Position numbers and translations under genes: made by a program. The notes under the pieces were generated by a model. It worked only from the letters and a program-made list of their open reading frames with translations. It was not told the origin of the DNA and searched no databases. Source: CAZKXU01 sp964556665 (GTDB taxonomy: Bacteria > Bdellovibrionota_C > UBA2361 > CAZKXU01). Taken from it: DNA of 64,000 bases. The first letter of the stretch is position 1; the number at the start of each line of letters is the position of its first letter. This document shows positions 44,652-52,412 of this stretch, piece after piece. Where the stretch lies: NCBI GenBank assembly GCA_964556665.1, contig CAZKXU010000001.1:62001-126000 (forward strand), in the 5' to 3' direction.

Positions 44652-45818
44652 ATGCTAAAACGCGAACTTAATCTATCGAAAACACACAGTTATTTTATTT
44701 TTGGCGCTCGCCAAACTGGAAAAACTACCCTTGTAAGATGCAGTTTTAACGAAGCTGCGCTCAAAATCTACAATCTGCTATTAACTAGAGAATATGCCCG
44801 CTTTGCCGCGAATCCTGGGACAATTCGTGAGGAGATCTTAGCACTGCCGACCACAGTCTCGCATGTCTTAATAGATGAGGTACAAAAAGTACCGGATATT
44901 TTGAATGAAATTCAGGCTCTGATAGATGAAGGCGTTCCGCAACATTTTATCCTAACTGGCTCCAGTGCGCGCAAGCTGCGTAGGGTAAAAGCTAACCTCT
45001 TAGGTGGCCGCGCCTGGTCGTTCAATCTCTTTCCTCTGACTGTACATGAACTAGACCGAGAGGTTAATCTTTCCGAGTGTCTGTCATACGGCACCTTGCC
45101 GCTAAACATTACCACACCAGACAGCCTTGTGAAGAGCGAGAACCTGCGGAGCTATATTGATGTTTATTTAAAGGAAGAGATTGAGGCTGAGGCCATTTCT
45201 CGTAACATTGGAGGGTTTATCAGGTTTTTACAGGTTGCAGCGCAGGCGAACGGGGAGCAGCTTAACTACTCCAATGTTGGTCGAGATGTAGGAATGAGCT
45301 CCGTAACGACTAAGGAGTATTTCAAGATTCTTGATGACACTCTAATAGGTATGTTTCTTTTCCCATTTGCCTATTCCGAGCGTAAAAAGCATAAAACTAG
45401 CCCTAAATTCTATTTCTTCGATACAGGCGTTCTGCGCGCTCTGCAAGGCCGTCTCTCTGTCGATGTTGAACCTAGGAGCTTTGAATTTGGAAATTATTTT
45501 GAAACATGGGTTATAAATGAAGTAGTTAGGATCTCTTCCTACCTTAGGAAGGATCTAAGACTCTCGTTTTTGCGCACCGCTAATAATGTCGAAGTTGATC
45601 TAATTATTCAGACCCCTAGAGATCAGATCTATGCTGTGGAAATTAAGAGCAAAGAAACTCCGATAAGCTTAGATTTTGAGAGCGGATTCGCAGCCATAAA
45701 AAAAATTGCCCCGCGGGTGCGTTGTCTATGTGTATGTACCGGAAAGTCGGCAAGAATTGTAGATGGATACGAAGTTCTGCCTTATCTGGATTTTTTTCGG
45801 ATGGTGAGGGGGTTATAG
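44652..45818 (+). CDS. AAA ATPase with DUF4143 domain (copy 2), 388 aa
   Basis: Walker A GARQTGKT at residues 18-25, Walker B HVLIDEVQKV, sensor-type LTGSSARKLR, then DUF4143 with the nuclease-like EVDLIIQ and AVEIKS. Clear paralogue of the copy at 6015-7166, same lengths and motif positions but different sequence in between. Directly followed (82 bases) by an R2 element, the same neighbour as copy 1. Confidence 0.88.
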   Translation: MLKRELNLSKTHSYFIFGARQTGKTTLVRCSFNEAALKIYNLLLTREYARFAANPGTIREEILALPTTVSHVLIDEVQKVPDILNEIQALIDEGVPQHFILTGSSARKLRRVKANLLGGRAWSFNLFPLTVHELDREVNLSECLSYGTLPLNITTPDSLVKSENLRSYIDVYLKEEIEAEAISRNIGGFIRFLQVAAQANGEQLNYSNVGRDVGMSSVTTKEYFKILDDTLIGMFLFPFAYSERKKHKTSPKFYFFDTGVLRALQGRLSVDVEPRSFEFGNYFETWVINEVVRISSYLRKDLRLSFLRTANNVEVDLIIQTPRDQIYAVEIKSKETPISLDFESGFAAIKKIAPRVRCLCVCTGKSARIVDGYEVLPYLDFFRMVRGL

Positions 45819-45900
45819 TAAGTATTAGTCGGGAGTGCGTCAGAAGACGGGTACTATTTACTGTACAAATTGTGCTCAGTTTCGGTCTTTGACTAGCATT

Positions 45901-46086
45901 CTAGTGCTCCTCCAAATAAGTTTTTTCACGTCTAGCATCACATCGTTGCCCCACCTTGTCACGCTTCTCAGTCGGAAAATCCTCGCAATACTCCAGTATT
46001 GCTGCGGATTTCCTCCTTCCGAGGCGTGCCAATCTGGGGCAACGCTGCGCGCTATACGTGAAAAAACTTATTTGGCGAAGGTCTAG
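45901..46086. mobile_element. R2 MITE-like element, copy 2
   Basis: Nearly identical to 7438-7623; differences are a single base in the left arm (CGTCTAGC for CGTATAGC) and a few bases at the right edge. CTAG flanks both ends (45901-45904, 46083-46086). No transposase. High identity between two distant copies suggests recent movement. With the R3 fragment that follows, it makes up most of the gap 45819-46212. Confidence 0.78.
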
Positions 46087-46154
46087 TGGATAAGAACTGT
46101 TGCAAATGCTAGTAAAAGGTCGATTTAGCGATCTGCTAGTCTTTGCAAAATAGG

Positions 46155-46202
46155 TATAGCAAGTGACAGAATAACGCTACGGTACTTTGTCACTAGCTAT
46201 AG
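46155..46202. repeat. R3 end-hairpin, solo copy
   Basis: TATAGCAAGTGACAGAATAA...CTTTGTCACTAGCTATA: only the terminal hairpin of R3 is present, with small mismatches. It lies just past the stop of the 316-aa gene. Confidence 0.65.
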
Positions 46203-46212
46203 CTGTGTAAAA

Positions 46213-47163
46213 TTAACCTGCATCTTTAAAACTAGTGCAGATAAACCCATGAACTGCTTTAGAGAATCTATCCCCCAAACCACTAACCGTAGCCATAAGA
46301 AGTGGTAATCTTGGTTGCATTTGAGTAGAAGCACCAAGTAGAGCTGTTGCTGGAGTATCCGCTCTTCTGCTATCACTTGGTATTAATGCGTATCCTTTTG
46401 TTATTTCAGTTAATGCCTCCCCAGTATTTGGATCAGCCAGCTGAAAACGAGCAACGCTGTTTGCAGCGGCCCCATTTTGTGATGGATAACATCGAATTCT
46501 AGAATTGCTTTGTCTTGGATGTACTATTCGTGTCGGCGGAATTAATATCGCATCCATAAGTACTTGTTCGTGTTGGTTGTTTCCAAGTAAATCGCTTAAA
46601 CCTGCTTGATCTAGTGCGGTAGCTAAATCACTGTATATATGAAGAACGCGCGTAACGTCTCTATGAGCTTGACGAAAGACAGATAAACTAGCACCGATTT
46701 CAAACCGCAAACTCCCCATCAATTGAGATCCTGCATATGGTGCTAAGATATTAACCGCTCTATCTATACCTTCTTGGTATCTATCAACAAGTTTTTTAAG
46801 TGAATAAAAATCTGATGTCTGATCAGCAATCTCAGTAGTAACCGGTACCTTATGATAATGAGTGTGTCTCCCTTTTGAATGTATATGCATTTCAGCATTG
46901 GAGGAGGTGAACTTGGCATCGTTTAATGCTAATATTAATCCTGCTCCTAAGTCGAAGATCGTTTTTTGTCGCTGAACATCATCAAGAGTTAGTGTAGCCA
47001 TTACAACTGTACCCACAATACGCTTAGCTAATTGATTAAAGACTGCGAAAGTAGCTGATTGACTACAAACTATGCGAATTGATGAGGCATTAGGGGTAGA
47101 GAATAGGTCATGTTCAAGAGAGGCTGACAGGCCAGTGCCAGAGTAATTTTCATTAACAACCAT
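46213..47163 (-). CDS. Hypothetical protein, 316 aa
   Basis: Unrecognised. No signal peptide or membrane helix. A His-rich patch (MHIHSKGRHTHYHK, about residues 92-105) could bind metal. Central helical stretch (DFYSLKKLVDRYQEGIDRAVNIL), then a Ser/Thr/Ala-rich C-terminus. Isolated gene flanked by repeats on both sides, which suggests an acquired segment. Confidence 0.65.
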   Translation of the reverse strand: MVVNENYSGTGLSASLEHDLFSTPNASSIRIVCSQSATFAVFNQLAKRIVGTVVMATLTLDDVQRQKTIFDLGAGLILALNDAKFTSSNAEMHIHSKGRHTHYHKVPVTTEIADQTSDFYSLKKLVDRYQEGIDRAVNILAPYAGSQLMGSLRFEIGASLSVFRQAHRDVTRVLHIYSDLATALDQAGLSDLLGNNQHEQVLMDAILIPPTRIVHPRQSNSRIRCYPSQNGAAANSVARFQLADPNTGEALTEITKGYALIPSDSRRADTPATALLGASTQMQPRLPLLMATVSGLGDRFSKAVHGFICTSFKDAG

Positions 47164-47249
47164 ATAGAGACAATACTAATATAGTTCTATATGCTAAGCA
47201 AAATTTAGGCTTATTCCACCGTTATCCTCATGAAAGCCTGAGTCAGATT

Positions 47250-47395
47250 GGCCATGGATGGCCAGCCGAGCCGCAGGCTCGGAGAATGGCTTAAAATGGG
47301 CCTTTCGGGACCCGTTTTAAGCCATTCGAGGAGGATTTTGAGCAAGGATGGTCAAAATCCGACAGACAAAAAACGCTTCGTTATTTCGTCACTTC
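47250..47395. repeat. R3 multi-hairpin repeat, copy 3, overlapping a gene end
   Basis: GGCCATGGATGGCC, GAGCCGCAGGCTC, GAATGGCTTAAAATGGG pairing with CCCGTTTTAAGCCATTC, GATTTTGAGCA pairing with GGTCAAAATC. About 120 bases are almost identical to 49863-49990. Its right end runs into the lipoprotein gene, supplying that gene's final codons and TAA stop at 47381. Confidence 0.8.
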
Positions 47396-48448
47396 ATTGA
47401 CAATCCACCCAATGAGATCCAAGGGTGCTCTTAATATTCGGTACGGCAGTAATCCAGGTTCGAATCGCTTCCCTTTAAATGAGCGGTTATAAAATCCTAA
47501 TGCCTCCTGCTCTATGTATTTTGGCGGGAAATTTCGGGTAAAGATATTTGAAGAAACAGCTTCAAGTAGCCCTGTATATAGTACGCTACCTTTATGACCA
47601 GCCATTAAATAGATGGTTTCAGGTTCTCCGATCTCCTCACGCAGCTTCTCGCCGTATTTGAAGGGAACAGTCGAGTCAAAGACCGAGAGAAACATCAATG
47701 TATTCTTCGCATCAATATATTTTGCAACTGCTTTTGGATCGGTCTGAATCTCCTTCTGTAAAAAGGTGAAAAGTTGCGACTCCGTCATTTTCTTTCGAAT
47801 AGCAGCATTAACTCTAAATGCTCTGATTTTACTGGCATCTGATTCACTTAGTATTTTGGCAAGATCTGAGGCACCTAATGCGATAACATTATACTTAAGT
47901 CGTGGATCAACGCCCGCACTGACTGCGACATTAATTGCACCGCGGCTTATGCCGAATGTTCCAAATTCACTTTTACCGTACTGTTTCTCAAAAAAATCAA
48001 TGGCAATCCGATCTCGGATAACACCTTGACGCAGGATCATTTCTAAACGATCAATATTCTCCGGATTTTTAAAATCATTATTTCGATTCACGATTGCTGT
48101 CTCATACCCATGATTTGCATAGTAACGAGCAAAATAACGCTCGACGCCGTTTTTGCCGCCTAGCATCGGAAATACAAATATTAAATTCTTTGAAGGCTCC
48201 GCACGCTGGAAGTATTCCACCGAAGTTGGTCCGAGGGCAGTCTCAATTGTGATAAGTTTGTGCGTATACTGAGAAGTTTTCTCTAACTCCACTTCATCAA
48301 AGCTTAGATATGATCCTCCTTTTGAATAATACTGCTCGATTGAGGCCGGACGTGTGGGCGGTCCCTGGTAGTTTGATCTGACCGGAAGAGAGAAGCAACC
48401 GCTTAAAGTTAAAGCGGCAAAAGTACAGAGTATCCCGCGCTTAAACAT
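47381..48448 (-). CDS. Lipoprotein of alpha/beta-hydrolase type, 355 aa
   Basis: Signal peptide with lipobox LSGC (residues 15-18). The hydrolase fold shows LIFVFPMLGGKNG, the nucleophile elbow FGISRGAIN (G-x-S-x-G), an acid candidate in LSVFDSTVPF and the catalytic His candidate in MAGHKGS. Substrate unknown; esterase-like activity at the outer membrane is inferred. Its last few codons lie within an R3 repeat, so the original C-terminus may have been replaced. Confidence 0.85.
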   Translation of the reverse strand: MFKRGILCTFAALTLSGCFSLPVRSNYQGPPTRPASIEQYYSKGGSYLSFDEVELEKTSQYTHKLITIETALGPTSVEYFQRAEPSKNLIFVFPMLGGKNGVERYFARYYANHGYETAIVNRNNDFKNPENIDRLEMILRQGVIRDRIAIDFFEKQYGKSEFGTFGISRGAINVAVSAGVDPRLKYNVIALGASDLAKILSESDASKIRAFRVNAAIRKKMTESQLFTFLQKEIQTDPKAVAKYIDAKNTLMFLSVFDSTVPFKYGEKLREEIGEPETIYLMAGHKGSVLYTGLLEAVSSNIFTRNFPPKYIEQEALGFYNRSFKGKRFEPGLLPYRILRAPLDLIGWIVNEVTK

Positions 48449-48704
48449 ATTTTAGCCTCAAATAGGAGGCAAAAAACCTATAAGTTCATTATACTATAGA
48501 ATTAGGAGAAGGTGGGGTTGGCAGAATGATCGTTTGATGCAGGGGTTGGAAGGTAGAATGGTTATTCGGAGTTAAGATGGGTAGTACAGCTGTGTATTAC
48601 ACGACAGAGATCAAGGAGGGCACAGAGATGATATAATTATGTGACAGCTAATTTATATATATTCCCTCTCTGTGTCCTCAGTGACCGATGTGGTTAAAAA
48701 TACC

Positions 48705-49343
48705 TTACGCCGCCTTTTTCATCTCAAACGAATGTTCCCCGTAGTATATGTAGCTATCATCTGCAAAGTCGGCATAAAATCGCGCTAATTTGTTTCTCAG
48801 CATCTCCCTAGCTCTGTGCAGTCTCGACTTTATCGCTGGTATGGTCATCTTAAGCACCTCGGCGGCTTCCTGATTCGATAAGCCGTCAACATCCCTTAAT
48901 ATGAATATCATCCGATACTCCTCAGGGAGTTTTTCGATCGCCTGCTCCAGGGTGGCCCTAATTTCATGTCTAGTCGAGAGATAGGTAACATCCTCAGTAT
49001 CGCTGCGGCTTTCAGCCCACATCTGCGGAGGATTATTCATCTCTTCAATAGGCGCCTGTGTTTCACGACGACGTTTTCTAAGCCTCATAAAGGCAGTGTT
49101 TGCAGTAATTCTGTAGAGCCAGCTCGAGAATGCCGATTTGCCCTCAAAATAATCTATCTTATTGTAGACGGTTAGGAATACATCCTGAAGTATCTCTTCC
49201 GCATCTGCAGAATTTCTTGTTATTCGAAGCGCTAAATTATGTACCTTCTCCGAATACCGATTAACAAGCTCAGTGAAAGCCTCAGCATCTCTACCTAGCT
49301 TTAGCTCGTTTACCAGCCCTTCATCGTTCATCTCATTCTTCAT
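48705..49343 (-). CDS. ECF-type RNA polymerase sigma factor, 212 aa
   Basis: Sigma-70 region 2 (AEEILQDVFLTVYNKIDYF, FSSWLYRITANTAFMRLRKR) and region 4 (KLPEEYRMIFILRDVDGLSN, PAIKSRLHRAREMLR) with no region 3, the ECF layout close to RpoE-type factors. A longer frame starts at 49373, but GAGGAACATATG marks 49343. The C-terminal tail is acidic and Tyr-rich. No anti-sigma gene is adjacent, so its control is not seen here. Confidence 0.93.
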   Translation of the reverse strand: MKNEMNDEGLVNELKLGRDAEAFTELVNRYSEKVHNLALRITRNSADAEEILQDVFLTVYNKIDYFEGKSAFSSWLYRITANTAFMRLRKRRRETQAPIEEMNNPPQMWAESRSDTEDVTYLSTRHEIRATLEQAIEKLPEEYRMIFILRDVDGLSNQEAAEVLKMTIPAIKSRLHRAREMLRNKLARFYADFADDSYIYYGEHSFEMKKAA

Positions 49344-49471
49344 ATGTTCCTCACTTAAACCACAATAAAACATCTTAATAAGGCCACTATAGGAGAGGAG
49401 GAATGAGTTGTTGTCACCGCTTTGTAATCTGATTGTAAAAGATTTGTAAAATATGGTATCTTATCGAAATT

Positions 49472-49753
49472 ATGGGGAAAAATGTAAAATGTAAGAAGCT
49501 TGGAAAGGAGCTTCCTGGTCTTGAAAAGCCGCCTTTTGGTGGTGAAATAGGCAGCTTAATCTATGAAAATATCTCACTTGAAGCCTGGAAGCAGTGGAAA
49601 GAAGATATGCAGATTAAGGTACTTAATGAATATAGGCTAAATTTAGCTGATAAAAAGGATTATCAGGTCTTAGTTGATCAGATGCTCCTCTTCTTAAACC
49701 TAAAGGATGGGATGATGGCAGAGGTTGAGAATGCTGAGCGTGGAAAAAATTAG
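49472..49753 (+). CDS. yggX: YggX-like Fe(II)-trafficking / oxidative damage protection protein, 93 aa
   Basis: Short protein with the YggX pattern: a conserved Cys at position 7 (NVKCKKLG), GGEIGSLIYENISLEAWKQW, then NEYRLNL and a terminal helix ending FLNL. YggX protects Fe-S enzymes from oxidation. Diverges from the sigma factor gene with about 130 bases between. Confidence 0.85.
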   Translation: MGKNVKCKKLGKELPGLEKPPFGGEIGSLIYENISLEAWKQWKEDMQIKVLNEYRLNLADKKDYQVLVDQMLLFLNLKDGMMAEVENAERGKN

Positions 49754-49862
49754 GCGGTATCTTATCGGACTACCACGAATTACATTACTCCATGAAATAT
49801 GATAATTTGTAGGTAACCGTTACGGGGCATACATTGCGCGCCCGCAGGTCGCGCATTAGGAC

Positions 49863-49996
49863 AGCCGCAGGCTCGGAGAATGGCTTAAAATGGGCCTTTC
49901 GGGACCCGTTTTAAGCCATTCGAGGAGGATTTTGACCAAGGATGGTCAAAATCCGACAGACAAAATACCGCTTCGTTATTTTGTCATTCACTATAG
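49863..49996. repeat. R3 multi-hairpin repeat, copy 4
   Basis: Almost the same sequence and order as 47250-47395, ending with ACCGCTTCGTTATTTTGTCA and TATAG. It occupies the left part of the 530-base gap between the yggX gene and the third ATPase gene. The rest of the gap (49997-50285) shows no convincing gene. Confidence 0.8.
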
Positions 49997-50285
49997 ACCT
50001 TGTAAAAAGCTCTGAGGCTCGGGAGTTTCTTAAAAACCCTTCGCTGCTATATACAATAGTATCCTCTAAATTTAAGAATTCAAATTTACATACGGTATTA
50101 GCTCAATCGATAAGGCTGGTCGTTCTGCACCCAAGCGTAGCGTAAATAAATATAGCAGAGCAGAACAATTTCTACCCACATATTCCTCAATGATTCCAAG
50201 TAATTAACAAGCTTACCACTTGCGCGTAGTATGCTGACCATTTTTAATCATTGTACGAGCCAGATAATAATAGTACTCTATCAGC

Positions 50286-51455
50286 ATGGACAATTTTTGG
50301 ATGGAGCAGGACTGGGAGAAGAGAGATAGGCATCTTGTAGCAGTGGCAGCAATGCCATTCCAACGTAAGTGGCCTGAAATTTCCAACAAGCCTGGGCTGT
50401 ATATTCTTAGGGGCCCGCGCCAGGTTGGCAAAACCTCCTGGATTAAAAATATTCTTAGCCGCAATGCCAAGCAGGACGCCTCTAGCTGCTTCTACCGCTC
50501 GTGTGAGAACATGCGGGACCATCAGGACCTAGCCGAACTATTTAAGGGCCTGACCAAGACTAGATTGATACTTCTGGACGAAATTACCTTTGTCAAAGAG
50601 TGGACAAGGGCGGTGAAACATTTCATCGATTCTGGGTACTCAGGCACTTTAGTGATTACAGGTTCTGGTGCCTCAGATCTAAGAAGGGGGGCCGACCGTA
50701 TGCCCGGGCGCTGGGGCGCTGGTAGCGAAATTGAAATGCTACCTATGGATGTCAAGGAGTTCTTAGAGGTGCGCAGTGCTGCAGGCTGGACATTAAAAGA
50801 CACGGCAAAAGAGATCGAACTATTCTTTACTGTCGGAGGATTTCCAGGTGCTGTTGCAGAGGCTGGCAAGCTGGGCAAACTGCCTGAAAAGACCATCTTA
50901 GAGTTCAAACGGTGGCTAATTGGCGACATCAATCGCTTAGGCCTAAACGAACAATATCTACGTGAAATCATGCTTCAAATAGCACTTACTCACAGCACGC
51001 CAATTAGTCTACAGGGATTGGCGCATAAAACTCAGATCGGCTCGCATCGCACAGCGTTAAATTATATAGAGGCACTTGAAGATTCCTTCGCCCTAAGAAC
51101 ACTTTATGCACTTGATATTTCAGGCAAGCAGTTCTTCTTTAGGAGAGATAAAAAATTCTATTTTACCGACCCACTAATATTTCATATGGCGCTAGATTGG
51201 GCTGGATATAAGATCTCAGATGATTTTACTGGGCGTATGGCTGAGCTGACGATCGCCGAGATGCTTTTTAGAAAATACCCACGTTTTGGCTATCTGGCAA
51301 CAAAAAAGGGCGAGATCGATTTTATTATCCCTCCTGAGAAAGCGCTTGAGGTCAAGTGGTCCGCAGTCCCAGAGAACCTCTCTATGGCATACAAAGAGTT
51401 GAAGGTACGGGACAAAAAAGTGCTATTTCAGGGGAATTTCTTAGATGAGTTGTGA
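50286..51455 (+). CDS. AAA ATPase with DUF4143 domain (copy 3), 389 aa
   Basis: Walker A GPRQVGKT at residues 43-50, Walker B LILLDEITFV, VITGSGASDLRRG, MPGRWGAG, then DUF4143 with nuclease-like GEIDFII and LEVKWS. More distant from copies 1 and 2: a longer N-terminus, and GASDLRR in place of SSARKLR. Other members of this family occur singly in many genomes, often near mobile DNA. Confidence 0.87.
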   Translation: MDNFWMEQDWEKRDRHLVAVAAMPFQRKWPEISNKPGLYILRGPRQVGKTSWIKNILSRNAKQDASSCFYRSCENMRDHQDLAELFKGLTKTRLILLDEITFVKEWTRAVKHFIDSGYSGTLVITGSGASDLRRGADRMPGRWGAGSEIEMLPMDVKEFLEVRSAAGWTLKDTAKEIELFFTVGGFPGAVAEAGKLGKLPEKTILEFKRWLIGDINRLGLNEQYLREIMLQIALTHSTPISLQGLAHKTQIGSHRTALNYIEALEDSFALRTLYALDISGKQFFFRRDKKFYFTDPLIFHMALDWAGYKISDDFTGRMAELTIAEMLFRKYPRFGYLATKKGEIDFIIPPEKALEVKWSAVPENLSMAYKELKVRDKKVLFQGNFLDEL

Positions 51456-51612
51456 CTTGTCATCCGAACTGCGTGGCTTTCACAATTAAGTACGAGCTAT
51501 ATAGACCCAAAAATGCCCAATTGAATTCCTAATGAAACTAGACAGTTAGAGTCTAACCTTAAATTAAATTGAGCCGCATCTCTTTACCTTATGGTGTTAA
51601 GGAACTTTATGC

Positions 51613-51640
51613 TCAAGAATAGAACGTCCTACTCCGATAG
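51613..51640 (+). promoter_or_regulatory. Possible sigma-28 (FliA) promoter of fliS
   Basis: TCAAGAAT (51613-51620), a 12-base spacer and TCCGATAG (51633-51640) resemble the TAAAGTTT-N11-GCCGATAA flagellar consensus, 70 bases before the fliS start. The -10 box fits well, the -35 only partly. Confidence 0.35.
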
Positions 51641-51709
51641 TTTTTCATAAGAGGTATGTGCGGATTTTCGTAGATACCTTTTAGTTAAAAGATGTAGGAG
51701 AAAGGCCCC

Positions 51710-52153
51710 ATGTACGGGAAAAACGCCCACTCAACTTACCAAACAGTCCAAGTAACTACAACAGATCGTGGTAGATTGCTGCTCATGATGTATGAAGGAG
51801 CTATTAAGTTCCTGAAGCAATCAAAGGCAGGGCTTGAAGCCAATGATATCGCCAAGTTCTGTAGGTTTCTCAGTAAAGCACAGGCGATCATAGCTGAGCT
51901 TATGAATACACTAGATTTTGAGAAAGGCGGGGTCATCGCCCGTGATTTAGACCGTTTATATGACTTCATGCTCTTCTATCTAACAGAGGCAAATCTTTAT
52001 CGTGATCCAAAACGAATAACTAAGGTAATTGGTCTTATAGATATCATCTACTCAGCCTATAAAGAGATTATAGAAGGCGAGAAAAAGGCGATAACACCTG
52101 AACAGAGTGAGCAGGTGGGTGAAGCTGTACGTAGAGTACAGATATCCTTATAA
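51710..52153 (+). CDS. fliS: Flagellar export chaperone FliS, 147 aa
   Basis: Binds the C-terminus of flagellin in the cytoplasm and prevents its early polymerisation. N-terminal TYQTVQVTTTDRGRLLLMMY is the family hallmark, followed by the four-helix bundle (AIKFLKQSKAGLE, IIAELMNTLDFEKGG, LDRLYDFMLFYLTEAN). Length is normal. AGGAG lies nine bases before the ATG. Flagellin itself and fliD are not in the window. Confidence 0.95.
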   Translation: MYGKNAHSTYQTVQVTTTDRGRLLLMMYEGAIKFLKQSKAGLEANDIAKFCRFLSKAQAIIAELMNTLDFEKGGVIARDLDRLYDFMLFYLTEANLYRDPKRITKVIGLIDIIYSAYKEIIEGEKKAITPEQSEQVGEAVRRVQISL

Positions 52154-52226
52154 AATTACCGTGCGCCATCCTATTCATACCCTGCATCTAATCTAATTGC
52201 AGATCTATGCGTATGATGAAATTGCT

Positions 52227-52382
52227 CATTAAGTGTAGGTATTCTCTTTATCCTCGTCTTTGTCTTCGTCTGAGTTCTTTGCCCTAGCCCTAGTCAACGG
52301 GGCGTGGGCTCTGACGAGGATAAGGATTCCGGACAAGGACAAGGACAAGGACAAGGAGTTTGCCTCCACTTTTTGAGTAATT
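52227..52382. repeat. R4 palindromic repeat, copy 2
   Basis: CATTAAGTGTAGGTATTCTC at the left and a CCTCCACTTTTTGAG end at the right. Inside, CTTTATCCTCGTC pairs with GACGAGGATAAGG, and there are four head-to-tail GGACAA units near 52331-52355. Different stem sequence from copy 1 but the same arrangement. A short R3 end palindrome (AAATAACGTACCGTTATT) follows and touches the next start codon. Confidence 0.75.
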
Positions 52383-52412
52383 ATCATATTAACTAAATAA
52401 CGTACCGTTATT

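Noticed and set aside
48449..48704. Search for an anti-sigma gene near the ECF sigma factor
   Set aside because: The downstream gap holds no open frame of useful size; the next gene is a lipoprotein hydrolase.
49942..50145. A 67-codon frame running out of an R3 copy
   Set aside because: The second half reads a little like protein, but it starts inside the repeat, has no ribosome site, and no family is recognised.
50090..50150. Possible tRNA-like folding in the gap before the third ATPase
   Set aside because: No acceptor stem pairing, no TTCGA-type T loop in the right place and no anticodon arm could be found.
52150..52412. R4 and R3 palindromes before the 922-aa gene read as a riboswitch
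   Set aside because: The same sequences occur elsewhere next to unrelated genes, so they are repeats rather than a gene-specific switch.
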